Source: Dyadobacter beijingensis DSM 21582 (lineage in GTDB: Bacteria > Bacteroidota > Bacteroidia > Cytophagales > Spirosomataceae). From it: a DNA stretch of 64,000 nucleotides. Shown here piece by piece: positions 1 through 9,403 of this stretch (its first letter is position 1; each line of letters opens with the position of its first letter). Below the pieces are notes generated by a model. It did not search any database and was not told the DNA's origin. It worked only from the letters and a program-made list of their open reading frames with translations. The stretch lies in NCBI RefSeq assembly GCF_000382205.1, contig NZ_KB907789.1:806001-870000 (forward strand). Direction: 5' to 3'. The position numbers and the translations under genes are program-made.

Positions 1-535
1 GAAGTTCGCAGCAGGCCGCGTACAATTCCCGGTTTCCCAGATTGATCTTCCAGAGATAAGCATCCACCTCGCGCGCATACACCCGTGCGAATCCCGGATC
101 ATGTTCGGCGAGAGAAAGCATATTATCGATGATGTCGGCATACTTCACAGTCTGCGCAATGGGTCGCGACGCGATAATGCGCACGCCTTCCAGCTCCTTG
201 CGCTGCGCCCGGTTGAGGGACGGGTACTTCTCGCAGGTATATTTATCCGTCAGATCGTCCACACCGGCCAGGATCACCTCGTCTTCGTCGATATTATAGC
301 CGAGGCTCATCAGTTTATGAGAGAGGTCGGCGAGCGAGCATTCCGTATCCTCGATGAGATCATGGCAAAGGGCGATTTCCGTTTCATAGCCACTTCCACG
401 GTATGGGTCCACGCGATCGGCAACGCTGAGCAGATGCGTGTAATAGGGCGCGCCGGTATACTTCCGTTTCTGCTCGCCGTGCATTTCTTTCACAAAATCA
501 AATAGCGCCCACTGACGCTCCGTCAATTCCAGCAT
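1..535 (-). CDS. HD-domain phosphohydrolase (RelA/SpoT HD-like), 3' end cut by window edge
   Basis: The reading frame stays open from an ATG at 535 to the left edge (178 residues seen), so the C-terminus is missing. His34, the pair His58-Asp59 in CHDLIEDTE and the late KYADIIDNM segment form the H...HD...D metal-binding pattern of HD phosphohydrolases. The layout (early YYTHLLSVADRV, then the HD pair, then the Asp helix) resembles the isolated HD domain of RelA/SpoT-type or guanosine-polyphosphate pyrophosphohydrolase-like proteins. The substrate cannot be read from the sequence; a nucleotide or (p)ppGpp is an inference. No synthetase domain is seen in the part present. Confidence 0.75.
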   Translation of the reverse strand, partial: MLELTERQWALFDFVKEMHGEQKRKYTGAPYYTHLLSVADRVDPYRGSGYETEIALCHDLIEDTECSLADLSHKLMSLGYNIDEDEVILAGVDDLTDKYTCEKYPSLNRAQRKELEGVRIIASRPIAQTVKYADIIDNMLSLAEHDPGFARVYAREVDAYLWKINLGNRELYAACCEL

Positions 536-693
536 ATAAAAACAATCCAGAAATTCAAAATAGCATAACGCTTGGTCTTTTTAAAATAACAATAAAACTT
601 CAGTTATTAAAATTATTGGCTGGAAACAAGCGAAATATCGCATTCGTTTTTCACAACAATTGAGGATTGAATTAGATATTGCGGCGAGGGTAT

Positions 694-732
694 AAAAGAA
701 AAAGGCTTGCATATCCGTGATATACAAGCCTT
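694..732 (-). terminator. Intrinsic terminator after tRNA-Val
   Basis: On the minus strand, directly after the tRNA CCA end, AAGGCTTG and CAAGCCTT form a stem (extended by partly paired TATATC/GATATG) followed by TTTTTCTTTT. This is a typical Rho-independent terminator for the tRNA transcript. Confidence 0.8.
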
Positions 733-740
733 CTGGTAAG

Positions 741-818
741 TGGTAGGACGTAGCGGGTTCGAACCGCTGACCTCCGCCCTGTCAAGGCGGCGCTCTGAAC
801 CAGCTGAGCTAACATCCT
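741..818 (-). tRNA. tRNA-Val (anticodon GAC)
   Basis: The minus strand folds as a full cloverleaf. The acceptor stem is AGGATGT/ACGTCCT with one T-G pair, followed by discriminator A and an encoded CCA. The anticodon stem is CCGCC/GGCGG around the loop TTGACAG, giving anticodon GAC (valine codon GUC). The T arm is AGCGG-TTCGAAC-CCGCT. It is a single gene with its own downstream terminator. The first acceptor base is A rather than the common G. Confidence 0.95.
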
Positions 819-856
819 GCATCTTGGCCGTGTCCGGTTGAGGATGCGATATTATA

Positions 857-2170
857 TCAATTTTCGTTACGATCCAATTCGAAATGATAAACTTTCCGGG
901 ACGGGATGCGGTACAAAAGCACCAGCCCTATGACGAATATGATCAGCAATGCAAGAATGCTATTGCGCATGCTGCCCGTCACCTGCTCGACCGTGCCATA
1001 TATAAAAGTACCGATCACGATCGCCAGCTTTTCGGTCACGTCGTAAAAACTGAAATAGGAAGCGGTGTCAGCAATGTTCTCAGGGATCAGTTTGGAATAG
1101 GTGGATCGCGAAAGCGACTGAATGCCGCCCATGACCATCCCTACCGTGCAGGCAATCATGTAAAATTCCATGGCTTCCGTCGTGTAATAAGCCCCCGTGC
1201 AAATGCCGATCCAGATCGCGACGCCGATCATCAATGCATAAATATTCCCGATCTTGCCCGACAGCCATGCGAATGTGTAAGATCCCGCAATACCTACCAG
1301 CTGAATGAGCAGCACCGTAATAATGAGGCTTTGCGAAGGCAATTTCAGCTCGGTAGCCCCAAAAATAGTCGCTACGTACATGACCGTGCGCAGGCCCATC
1401 GTATAAATGAAGAATGCCGTGAGGAACTTGGCCAGATAAGGCTGCTCGCGCAGGCGCCCGAACACCTTCCGCAACTCCTTGAAGCCGTGGAAGATCCAGT
1501 TGCCGCTCTTCTCTTTGTCCGCATTACCGGAAGGCAGATAATAGAACGGGATTTGCGCAAACAGTATCCACCACAGCCCCACCGTGAAAAACGATATCCG
1601 CGCCGGCAGCGATTTTTGCGTAATGCCGTAAAACTGTGGCGCCAGGATCATGCTGAGGTTGAACAAAAGCAATAACACACTACCCAGGTAACCCAATGAA
1701 AAACCCCGTGCGCTATACTGGTCAAACCGGTCCTCGGTGGCGATTTCGGGCAAATAAGAGTCATAAAAAACAATGCTCCCGCTCCATCCGACGAGGCTGA
1801 GGCCGAACAGGAAGACGCCGGAAATGAGTGTCTCCTTCGTGAAAAAATAGAGCAGCATGCAGCTGATGGCACCGGTATAGCAGAAGAATTGCATAAACCG
1901 CTTTTTCTTGCCGGTAAAATCGGCGATGGCGGTGCAAATGGGCACCAGCAGGGCCGTAATGAGGAACGAAACGGAGACAGTATAGGAGAAGAGCACCGAA
2001 CTTTTGATCTGCATCCCGAAAAAATTAACTTCGGGCGTACCGGAAGCGCTTAGTGCCGTGGCGCTGAAATACACGGGGAAAATGCTGGAAACGATTACCA
2101 ATGCGTGCACCGAGTTGGCCCAGTCGTACATACACCACGCATTGATCACAGAGGGAATATTCTTTTTCAT
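857..2170 (-). CDS. MFS transporter, UMF1/Atg22-like family
   Basis: A 437-residue polytopic inner-membrane protein with about 12 hydrophobic segments. The N-terminal INAWCMYDWANS motif is the hallmark of the UMF1/Atg22-like branch of the major facilitator superfamily (vacuole effluxer Atg22-like in fungi). A cytosolic loop after the sixth segment contains charged residues (near GFKELRKVFGRLRE), as usual for MFS proteins. In bacteria the substrate is generally unknown; amino-acid efflux is only an analogy with yeast Atg22. It is transcribed leftward toward the tRNA and begins 81 bp from the next gene, with a terminator hairpin of that gene in between. Confidence 0.85.
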   Translation of the reverse strand: MKKNIPSVINAWCMYDWANSVHALVIVSSIFPVYFSATALSASGTPEVNFFGMQIKSSVLFSYTVSVSFLITALLVPICTAIADFTGKKKRFMQFFCYTGAISCMLLYFFTKETLISGVFLFGLSLVGWSGSIVFYDSYLPEIATEDRFDQYSARGFSLGYLGSVLLLLFNLSMILAPQFYGITQKSLPARISFFTVGLWWILFAQIPFYYLPSGNADKEKSGNWIFHGFKELRKVFGRLREQPYLAKFLTAFFIYTMGLRTVMYVATIFGATELKLPSQSLIITVLLIQLVGIAGSYTFAWLSGKIGNIYALMIGVAIWIGICTGAYYTTEAMEFYMIACTVGMVMGGIQSLSRSTYSKLIPENIADTASYFSFYDVTEKLAIVIGTFIYGTVEQVTGSMRNSILALLIIFVIGLVLLYRIPSRKVYHFELDRNEN

Positions 2171-2193
2171 TCAAAAAAATTTGTACAAAATAA

Positions 2194-2224
2194 GAAAAGC
2201 GGCAGATTTTATCCGCCGCTTTCC
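2194..2224 (-). terminator. Intrinsic terminator of the lipoprotein gene
   Basis: On the minus strand AAAGCGGC and GCCGCTTT pair around an 11-nt loop and are followed by TTCTTATTTT. It lies between the lipoprotein stop and the MFS start, so it ends the lipoprotein transcript. Confidence 0.75.
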
Positions 2225-2251
2225 GCTGTAAATTGTATATCACACCACCGG

Positions 2252-2707
2252 TTACTTGATCACAGGCGTGAAAACCATCAAGGCGTCTTGTTCTGTGCTG
2301 CCTACCGTTATTTTAGTTTTCAGTTTCATCGTGCTGTTCGAAAGCTCTTCCAGGCCAAACTCTCCCGAAAATCCGATGATTTTGATATCCAGCGTCTTCT
2401 CGTCGTTGATCAGGCTCCATGTACCGCCATTGACCACCTGGCTCGATCCCTGATCGAATGCACGTACGGTGGCGTTCTGCTGGAATTGAATGTCCATTTT
2501 CTTGATGCCCTGCGTCTGGGTATCGAGCTGGCTGTCAGGAATAGTCTTTCCCGACAGGTCCGTCACGGTCGACATGCGCCACGGATAATTAACCAGTATT
2601 TTATTCTTTGCTGTCGGCTGCGGCGTTTCCTCCTTATCTTTGTCCTTGCAGCTCAACACCAGAATCGATAAAAACAGGACAGGAATAAATAGCAATAGTC
2701 GTTTCAT
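2252..2707 (-). CDS. Small lipoprotein of unknown function
   Basis: A 151-residue protein with a lipoprotein signal: MKRLL, a hydrophobic core, then the lipobox LVLSC with Cys20 as the probable lipidated residue. A charged linker (KDKDKEE) follows. The rest is predicted mostly beta, with a GTWSLINDEKTLDI segment like the lipocalin-like small lipoproteins common in Bacteroidota. It is probably anchored in the inner or outer membrane facing the periplasm. It is monocistronic: own terminator on the left, divergent gene on the right. No function is assigned. Confidence 0.75.
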   Translation of the reverse strand: MKRLLLFIPVLFLSILVLSCKDKDKEETPQPTAKNKILVNYPWRMSTVTDLSGKTIPDSQLDTQTQGIKKMDIQFQQNATVRAFDQGSSQVVNGGTWSLINDEKTLDIKIIGFSGEFGLEELSNSTMKLKTKITVGSTEQDALMVFTPVIK

Positions 2708-2867
2708 GTTGATTGTATTTTACGTTTCAAGGCAATTTCAAATATGCTGAACTGATCGACGGCATTTCCGGGAAATAATGCTTAAAACTGGTCGTCGCAA
2801 ACAGCCAGTCCCGAAAAAGTGAAATTGGCGACAATGCAAAAGTAACGAATTTGTCTGGTCAAATCTT

Positions 2868-4499
2868 ATGACTCACTATACAAACATCTACGCAAAGGCA
2901 TTTTACAGCATATTGTTCATCCTCCTGCTCGGCACGAAGGTACTTCACGGCCAGAACTGCCAGCCCGGATATGTGCTAAACCCTGTAACGGCCAACAACA
3001 ATATCGAATGGGGCAAGTTCCCCGAATTTTCCCTCCCATTTCAAATCATTTACAGCGGCCCGCGCTTCGGCGATACCCAATCGCAGCCGTTGAAACACGG
3101 TTTCAGTCATATTGCCGCATTCAGCGGACCGGAACCGGCCTCACTTCCCGCCAGCAAACTCGCAATGCTCTGGTACGGCGTGGCCACATCCAGCGGCAAT
3201 CAGCCCTGGGCCGATAATGCCCTCCGCAGCCCGTGGGGAAACGACACGGCGGCGTATCGCAGCTACTGGGACAACTATGCTGGCACCGTTACCAATGTCG
3301 GTATCGTATGCCTCGACATCGAACGGATGCAGCGCGAGGACCGCGACATTCTTGCATTGAAAACCAACACACAGATCCCCCAGAATTACCGGAACCTTTC
3401 GGATGCCGATTTCTTGGCCACCTATAAAAGGGATATGCGCTGGTGGTATACCGAAGCCATTAACCGATTGCGCTTGAAAGGCGTCAAGGCGTCGCTCACG
3501 AGTTACAGCGACGTACCCGTTCGCAATACCTGGCTGAACATCACGACCAACAGCTGGCAGGACTGGACCACCAACCTCGCCCGCACGCATTACCTCACCC
3601 AGGACAATGCAGGTAAAATCGGCGGCAGTTTTTACAATGGAATGGATTTTCTTTCGCCTTCGCCCTACTATTATTACGGCTACGACAACCCGATCGGGAA
3701 GGACTACCTCTCCTATCTGCTGTTCGCTATCGAAGCCAACCGGGCTTGGAGCAATAAGCCGGTGATCCCGTTCGTGTGGCTGCGCGTACACGACAGCTAC
3801 GACCCTAAGACGCCCATGATCACCGATTTCATGGCCGAAGCTACCGCGATCTTCCCCTTCTTTTCCGGTGCGAAAGGATTGTGGCTTTGGGAAAACCCGT
3901 TCTTTCCGGGCGACAGGCAGGAAAACTACGGCGCTTACGAGCATTTCATTTACGGACTTTACCGCCTTTCGCAGTTCCGCGACATGCTGGAAGGGAATTA
4001 CGACCTCGTGATCCCGATGTCGGCGCGCGACCATATGGAACAGCAAAATCCTGTCTGGCGGGGCATTGTGAAGAACGGCCAGATCCTCATCGCGGCGCAG
4101 AATCCTTATGCGGCCGAAAATGCGACGACGTCGATCACAGTCTCCTATCAGAACTGGGCCCGCAACATTACCATGAAAGGTCGGGAAGTTTTTCTCTGCA
4201 AATTCGACCTGACCGACACCGTGAACGGCGTGGAGCCGACGCTGGATTTTGTAAATGTGTATCCCAATCCGGCGGCGCGGGAGCTACGCATTACACTCGC
4301 AGCTATGAATGGCGTGGCCGGGGTGGATTTTGCATTGACCAATGCCAATGGCCAGACTGTCCTGCAACAAAAACTGAATGCATTCGCCGGCGAAACCCAT
4401 GCCACCATTCCATTGCCGAAACTTTCCGCTGGCATGTATTTTGCCCGCTTCACGGCGAATAACCGAACCGTCATTAAAAAGGTGGTGATCCTGCAATAG
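2868..4499 (+). CDS. Secreted protein with type IX secretion sorting domain, possible TIM-barrel glycosidase-like
   Basis: A 543-residue protein. Residues 1-28 are a Sec signal peptide ending around VLHGQ. The last ~80 residues are a type A T9SS C-terminal sorting domain, with VYPNPA, then [18 protein letters not shown] and the terminal KKVVIL. The protein should therefore cross the outer membrane by the type IX system and be attached or released at the surface. The central ~400 residues are rich in Trp and Tyr and contain acidic segments such as [11 protein letters not shown] and [12 protein letters not shown], which suggest a (beta/alpha)8 carbohydrate-active fold. I could not place it in a glycoside hydrolase family. 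A same-strand gene begins 13 bp downstream. Confidence 0.8.
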   Translation: MTHYTNIYAKAFYSILFILLLGTKVLHGQNCQPGYVLNPVTANNNIEWGKFPEFSLPFQIIYSGPRFGDTQSQPLKHGFSHIAAFSGPEPASLPASKLAMLWYGVATSSGNQPWADNALRSPWGNDTAAYRSYWDNYAGTVTNVGIVCLDIERMQREDRDILALKTNTQIPQNYRNLSDADFLATYKRDMRWWYTEAINRLRLKGVKASLTSYSDVPVRNTWLNITTNSWQDWTTNLARTHYLTQDNAGKIGGSFYNGMDFLSPSPYYYYGYDNPIGKDYLSYLLFAIEANRAWSNKPVIPFVWLRVHDSYDPKTPMITDFMAEATAIFPFFSGAKGLWLWENPFFPGDRQENYGAYEHFIYGLYRLSQFRDMLEGNYDLVIPMSARDHMEQQNPVWRGIVKNGQILIAAQNPYAAENATTSITVSYQNWARNITMKGREVFLCKFDLTDTVNGVEPTLDFVNVYPNPAARELRITLAAMNGVAGVDFALTNANGQTVLQQKLNAFAGETHATIPLPKLSAGMYFARFTANNRTVIKKVVILQ

Positions 4500-4512
4500 C
4501 CACCTCTCCATT

Positions 4513-6528
4513 ATGAACCGACTCAGTCAACAAACCAGCCCATATTTGCTGCAACACGCCCACAACCCGGTAGACTGGTACCCGTGGGGCGAGGAAGCAT
4601 TGACCAAAGCGAAACACGAAAACAAGCCCATTCTCGTCAGTATCGGCTATTCTGCCTGCCACTGGTGCCATGTGATGGAGCGCGAATGTTTCGAAAAAGA
4701 GCCGATCGCGGCGGTCATGAACGAGTATTTTGTTTGCATTAAGGTCGATCGTGAGGAGCGGCCGGATGTGGACGCCGTATATATGGACGCCGTGCAGGCG
4801 ATGGGCGTACGGGGCGGCTGGCCGCTGAATGTATTCCTGCTGCCGGATACAAAGCCGTTTTACGGGGTTACTTACCTACCGCCGCAAAACTGGGTAAACC
4901 TTTTGAAAAGCATCAACCAGGCATTCACGAACCATTACGACGAGCTGGCAGACTCGGCGGAGGGTTTTGTACAAAATATGATTGCCTCCGACAGCCAGAA
5001 GTACGGCCTCGTGAACGACATGGTTCATTTCAACAAAGGCGACCTGGACCTGATGTTCGAGCAAATCCAACGGCATTTCGATACGCAGAAAGGCGGAATG
5101 GACCGTGCGCCGAAATTCATGATGCCGTCCATTTACAAGTTCCTCCTGCGGTATTTCGACGCGAGCCAGAACCCCGAGGCATTGGCGCAGGTAGAACTTT
5201 CGCTGAACCGCATTGCATTAGGCGGCATTTACGACCACGTCGGCGGCGGCTGGGCGCGGTATTCGGTGGATGAGGACTGGTTTATCCCGCATTTTGAGAA
5301 AATGTTGTATGATAATGCCCAGCTGCTGAGTGTCTACGCCGAAGCCTGCTCGCTGACGCAAAACCCGCTCTACGCCGACCGCATTGAAAAGACCATTGAA
5401 TGGCTTTCCAACGAAATGCGCAGTACCGAAGGCGGTTTCTTTTCCGCGCTCGATGCCGATAGCGAGGGCATTGAAGGGAAATTCTACATTTGGACGGAAG
5501 AAGAATTGAAGGAAACGCTGGGTGAAGATTTCAGTTGGTTTTCCAAATTGTATAAAATCAGCAGGCAGGGAAACTGGGAGCATGGCCACAATCACCTTCA
5601 CCTCACCGAGCCTGTGGAATACGCGGCAAAAACCGCAGGCATTCAATCCGACGATTTTCCGGCCATGTATGCTAATGCATTGGTCAAGCTGGCCGAAAAG
5701 CGGCAAGCGCGCATCCGGCCGGGCCTCGACGATAAGATCCTCGCGTCATGGAACGGCCTGCTCATCAAAGGCCTTACCGATTCTTATCGCGCTTTGGGCC
5801 ACGAGGAAATCCGCGACCTGGCCGTTGCGACGGGGCATTTCATTGCAGACAAAATGACGCATGAAGGCCGTTTGAACCACAGTTTCAAAAACGGTATTGC
5901 CACTGTGACTGGCTTCCTGGAAGATTATGCAGCCGTGATAGAAGGCTATCTTGGCCTGTACCAGGTTACATTTGAAGAACACTGGCTGGAAAAAGCGCAG
6001 CAACTGGCCGATTACACGCTCAGCAACTTCTTCGATCAGTCGGAAGGCTTCTTCCATTTTACCGATACCTACGGCGAAGCGCTAATAGCCCGCAAGAAGG
6101 AGCTGTTCGACAATGTGGTCCCGGCCTCCAACTCCATCATGGCCCATAACCTGTACACGCTAGGCAAAATGCTGCACCGCGACGATTACCTCGAAACTGC
6201 CGACAAAATGCTGTCCAAAATGACAAAGCTGCTCCTCGCCGATGTGCAATGGGTAACCAACTGGGCCGCATTATACTGCCTTCGCGCCGTGCCTACCGCC
6301 GAGATCGCGATCGTGGGCGGAGACGCGGATACGATGCGGAAGGATTTCGACCGCTTTTTTATCCCGAACAAAATCGTAATGGGAACGAGCACCTCCTCCG
6401 CCCTGCCGCTGCTGCTAAACCGGACGGACATTAATGCCAAAACGGCGATTTACGTCTGTTACGACAAAGCCTGCCAGCTTCCGGTAACGAAAGTGGAAGA
6501 AGCACTCGATCAGCTTGCCGGCGTTTAA
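4513..6528 (+). CDS. Thioredoxin-domain protein of the SSP411/YyaL (DUF255) family
   Basis: A 671-residue cytosolic protein, normal length for the family. Residues 1-160 form a thioredoxin-like DUF255 domain with [12 protein letters not shown] near residue 18 and the redox motif C49-H-W-C52. The remainder is an (alpha/alpha)6 barrel like N-acylglucosamine 2-epimerase (segments [26 protein letters not shown]). The family is widespread (bacterial YyaL, animal SPATA20), but its reaction is not established; a redox-coupled sugar-processing role is often suggested. It starts 13 bp after the T9SS gene and ends in a 4-bp convergent overlap with the DinB gene. Confidence 0.88.
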   Translation: MNRLSQQTSPYLLQHAHNPVDWYPWGEEALTKAKHENKPILVSIGYSACHWCHVMERECFEKEPIAAVMNEYFVCIKVDREERPDVDAVYMDAVQAMGVRGGWPLNVFLLPDTKPFYGVTYLPPQNWVNLLKSINQAFTNHYDELADSAEGFVQNMIASDSQKYGLVNDMVHFNKGDLDLMFEQIQRHFDTQKGGMDRAPKFMMPSIYKFLLRYFDASQNPEALAQVELSLNRIALGGIYDHVGGGWARYSVDEDWFIPHFEKMLYDNAQLLSVYAEACSLTQNPLYADRIEKTIEWLSNEMRSTEGGFFSALDADSEGIEGKFYIWTEEELKETLGEDFSWFSKLYKISRQGNWEHGHNHLHLTEPVEYAAKTAGIQSDDFPAMYANALVKLAEKRQARIRPGLDDKILASWNGLLIKGLTDSYRALGHEEIRDLAVATGHFIADKMTHEGRLNHSFKNGIATVTGFLEDYAAVIEGYLGLYQVTFEEHWLEKAQQLADYTLSNFFDQSEGFFHFTDTYGEALIARKKELFDNVVPASNSIMAHNLYTLGKMLHRDDYLETADKMLSKMTKLLLADVQWVTNWAALYCLRAVPTAEIAIVGGDADTMRKDFDRFFIPNKIVMGTSTSSALPLLLNRTDINAKTAIYVCYDKACQLPVTKVEEALDQLAGV

Positions 6529-7043
6529 AGGAGCGGGAAATAGCGGTCCCGAAGTACGTTCATGTGATGAATAGGATGCCCCAGGATCACAAAACCCAAT
6601 GCGAGCGCGTTGATTTGCGTGTTATTGGCATTGCCGTGGCGGGTTAGCATCGTCTCGTCCATGTTTTTGAACAACGTAATGGTACTCCGGCGCAGCTCGC
6701 GCCATTCTTCGAACAAATCTTCGACTGTGCGGTGGCTGGCAATGGTGTGTGCCGCGAGGATTTCCTCGTCGTACCCCGGCAGCTGCGTCTGGTCGTTGCG
6801 CGAAAAGCGCAGTGCCCGGTAGGACATAATGCGCTCGTTGTCAATCACGTGCTGCAAAATGTCTTTAACCGTCCATTTTCCTTCCTCATACACGCCGTCG
6901 CCCAGGGCGAGCAAGCTGTCCTTATCGGCATAAACGGCGTCTGGCGCGTATTTCTCGAATGCTTCGAAAATGTCGATGTCGTCTACAAGGTTGATGTATC
7001 GGTCAAAAAACGGGGGCATGGGTACGATTTCCGATCTTTTCAT
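6525..7043 (-). CDS. DinB-fold protein (DinB superfamily)
   Basis: A 172-residue four-helix-bundle protein. His65 ([14 protein letters not shown]) and His156, His159 and His160 in [10 protein letters not shown] fit the metal-binding histidines of the DinB/YfiT superfamily. Members include thiol-dependent S-transferases (bacillithiol or mycothiol) and damage-inducible proteins; the substrate here is unknown. It is encoded 15 bp after the DUF6265 gene on the same strand, so the two are probably co-transcribed. Confidence 0.82.
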   Translation of the reverse strand: MKRSEIVPMPPFFDRYINLVDDIDIFEAFEKYAPDAVYADKDSLLALGDGVYEEGKWTVKDILQHVIDNERIMSYRALRFSRNDQTQLPGYDEEILAAHTIASHRTVEDLFEEWRELRRSTITLFKNMDETMLTRHGNANNTQINALALGFVILGHPIHHMNVLRDRYFPLL

Positions 7044-7058
7044 GGTGTTGGATATGGA

Positions 7059-7562
7059 TTATTGGATTCGTTTGTAAGGATAATTCACCCTGCGCGACTG
7101 GCCGTTCACTTCGCCTTCAATGTGCGCGTACAGGGAATCATTGGTTTTAAAGTCATAGACAATGCGTTTCGGGAAATCGTGTTGGAGGTTTTCGAACACG
7201 AAACGGCCGCCTTCGATGGATTTCAGTCTAAATAATACTTCCTTATCGTCGTTCTGCCCGATGGCGACCGGCGCGTACACGATTTCGCTACCGGTAATGT
7301 AAAGCCGCACCTTTTCGAGAGGCGTCGTGTCGACGCCGGCCAGCGTGAAGCTCAGTCCCGCGAATTCCTTTTTGCTTGTCCGTTTCCAGGTTTCGTAAAT
7401 ATCGCCCCGCGAACGTTTAGTAACCCAGGTACCGGTAATGGGCGCCAGTTTCTCAAAATCCTTCTGATTGAAGGACGACTGCTGCAAAAAGCCGCAAAAG
7501 AGCAGTACAAATGCCGGTAACGTTACCTTACGGTGTTCAAACAGAGCGGAATAGGTTTTCAT
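7059..7562 (-). CDS. DUF6265-like exported protein
   Basis: A 167-residue protein with a hydrophobic stretch at residues 14-28 (LPAFVLLFCGFLQ) that may act as signal peptide or anchor. The body has the W-rich lipocalin-like pattern of DUF6265: ITGTWVTKR, YETWKR, then FENLQHDFPKRIVYDF, which is very characteristic. The family is common in Bacteroidota and has no known function. It lies directly upstream of the DinB-fold gene. Confidence 0.75.
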   Translation of the reverse strand: MKTYSALFEHRKVTLPAFVLLFCGFLQQSSFNQKDFEKLAPITGTWVTKRSRGDIYETWKRTSKKEFAGLSFTLAGVDTTPLEKVRLYITGSEIVYAPVAIGQNDDKEVLFRLKSIEGGRFVFENLQHDFPKRIVYDFKTNDSLYAHIEGEVNGQSRRVNYPYKRIQ

Positions 7563-7739
7563 AGGTTGCTCGATTAAATATTAGGCGTCGTCAATTTAGC
7601 AAATTTTGCAGCGCATTGCTTTCATCCTGGTTTGCACGATCCTGAAATCCAAATAAATACTCCATTAGTGCTATTACAAATAACCGGGAGTTACTTTATT
7701 TATCACTACCCCAGCTCTTTAAGCTTTTACCCCAAGCGC

Positions 7740-7771
7740 TTGTTTATATGTATCTAAATCGATTATATTTG
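7740..7771 (+). promoter_or_regulatory. Bacteroidota-type promoter for the 7793 gene
   Basis: TTG at 7740-7742 and TATATTTG at 7764-7771 (TAnnTTTG) are separated by 21 nt. A start site near 7778 would give a leader of about 15 nt. The rest of 7563-7792 is AT-rich and shows nothing else. Confidence 0.6.
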
Positions 7772-7792
7772 GTTATAAATCCTCTTTAAGAA

Positions 7793-8341
7793 TTGAGAAG
7801 AATCGCGTCGATAGGGTTATTGGCATTGTTGCTCTACAATATGTTTGGGCTAAGTTTTGCCGTTCTTTTCTTTGAAAAAGGCTATCAGGTCGCGTCTTCG
7901 GAGGGACCGGGTGAATCCGTGCTCGTGAAAATGTACCTTCCTTCACTTCCCTATTCCGGCAATCTCGACATTACCGAAAACATACAGGGGCTCGTTCGCC
8001 AGGACGGCAACTTTTACAATCCCACACACGTCCAGCACGCGAACGATACGCTTTATGTGACGCTGCAATCCAACGAAGCCGCCCGCGATCATTTCTTTGA
8101 ACTTGCCAATGCCGTTCAGCTCCTGAACGACCAGCAAACAGACGTTCCAAAAAGCCCTTACGGAAAGGCCGTCGAACTGCTCGGCAGCCTTTTGAAAATA
8201 TATCTTCCTAACCAGCAGCACATTGCGTTTGGTTTCGGGGAGAATGTGCCTGAGCAGCAGGCATTCAGCAGCTATTTCAGGGCAGTGCACTACGTGCCGT
8301 TTGAAAATTCCCTCGCCTCACCCCCGCCCGAGCGCGCCTAA
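7793..8341 (+). CDS. Hypothetical exported or membrane-anchored protein
   Basis: A 182-residue protein starting at TTG; the TTG start keeps an N-terminal signal or anchor (RRIASIGLLALLLYNMFGLSFAVLFF) that later ATGs would lose, and it lies just after a promoter. No recognised domain. Downstream are predicted mixed alpha/beta segments and a Pro-rich C-terminus. It is followed after 117 bp by the outer-membrane barrel gene. Function unknown. Confidence 0.6.
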   Translation: MRRIASIGLLALLLYNMFGLSFAVLFFEKGYQVASSEGPGESVLVKMYLPSLPYSGNLDITENIQGLVRQDGNFYNPTHVQHANDTLYVTLQSNEAARDHFFELANAVQLLNDQQTDVPKSPYGKAVELLGSLLKIYLPNQQHIAFGFGENVPEQQAFSSYFRAVHYVPFENSLASPPPERA

Positions 8342-8458
8342 GCTCTTCCATTTGACCCACAGCACATTACATTCCGGAGCGCCACCGTTCCAGATCGTTT
8401 TGTGAAACATTATCCCACATTCGCACAGCGGGTGTAATACCTATTAACATGTAATCCT

Positions 8459-9385
8459 ATGATGCATTCTTTACACAAAAAAGGGCTGCGCCTGCTTGGT
8501 ATCGTACTGGCAGTCGCCGGCTTCATCCCCTCCGCCCATGCGCAAATGCCGAACGACGCTATTTATATGGGCAAAAATACGGCTTGTATCGCCGTGAGCT
8601 ATACGCACAGCTCGTGGGACAAGTATTGGGAAAATTCGCTGAAACGTGAAAACCTCAATATCGGCACCCACACGACACAGAGCGTCATGCCGATGCTCGC
8701 CGTCGGGATCACCAAAAACCTCAACGCCATCGTGGCCGTGCCGTACATCTGGACGCAGGCCAGCGCCGGTAACCTGAAATGGCACAAAGGCATTCAGGAT
8801 GGTTCTTTGTGGCTGAAATACCGTTTTCTCAACAAATCGGGGTTCTCGCTGCATGCCATCGGAGGCGCCTCTATTCCGCTGACGGACTACATCCCCGATT
8901 TCATGCCGATGTCCATTGGCATGCAATGCAAAACTGCCACCGCGCGCTTGCTTGCCAGCTACCGGCACAAAAGCGGTGTGTACCTGACCGCCTCCGGCAG
9001 CTATATTTTCCGGAGTAAAATCACCATTGACCGCGACTCATACCAGGCCGACGGCAAACTGTACAATACCAACAAAGTGTCCGTACCCAACGCCTATGAC
9101 GCATCGGCAAGGCTGGGTTATCTGAAAAAAGGCATCCAGGCAGAGGGCTTTATCGAACACGGCGCTTGTGACGGCGGCGATTACATCCGGCGCAACGACA
9201 TGCCGTTTCCTACCAACAACATGAAATCGACCGTGGTGGGGGTTTATGCCAAATTTCAGCCCAAAAACATCGGTGTGAATGCACGGGCGTCGCACGTGAT
9301 CGAGGGGCGTAATATGGGCCAGGCTACCACCTATTCCGTGGGTGTGCTTTACCAGTTCCGTTATGCCAAAGAAGCTAAAAACTAA
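8459..9385 (+). CDS. Predicted outer-membrane beta-barrel protein
   Basis: A 308-residue protein with a clear signal peptide (cleavage after AHAQ, around residue 29). The mature part alternates short amphipathic strands with aromatic ends and turns, as in outer-membrane barrels of the transporter/MetA-pathway-like type, and ends in a strand (YSVGVLYQFRY) typical of barrel termini. The ligand is unknown. It precedes the PAP2-like lipoprotein gene by 18 bp on the same strand, so the two probably form a unit in which the barrel could pass substrate or product. Confidence 0.7.
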   Translation: MMHSLHKKGLRLLGIVLAVAGFIPSAHAQMPNDAIYMGKNTACIAVSYTHSSWDKYWENSLKRENLNIGTHTTQSVMPMLAVGITKNLNAIVAVPYIWTQASAGNLKWHKGIQDGSLWLKYRFLNKSGFSLHAIGGASIPLTDYIPDFMPMSIGMQCKTATARLLASYRHKSGVYLTASGSYIFRSKITIDRDSYQADGKLYNTNKVSVPNAYDASARLGYLKKGIQAEGFIEHGACDGGDYIRRNDMPFPTNNMKSTVVGVYAKFQPKNIGVNARASHVIEGRNMGQATTYSVGVLYQFRYAKEAKN

Positions 9386-9403
9386 TATTCCAGACAGAAG
9401 ACA

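Noticed and set aside
613-822. Minus-strand open frame over the tRNA-Val gene
   Set aside because: It covers a clear tRNA and its terminator, so translation is not plausible.
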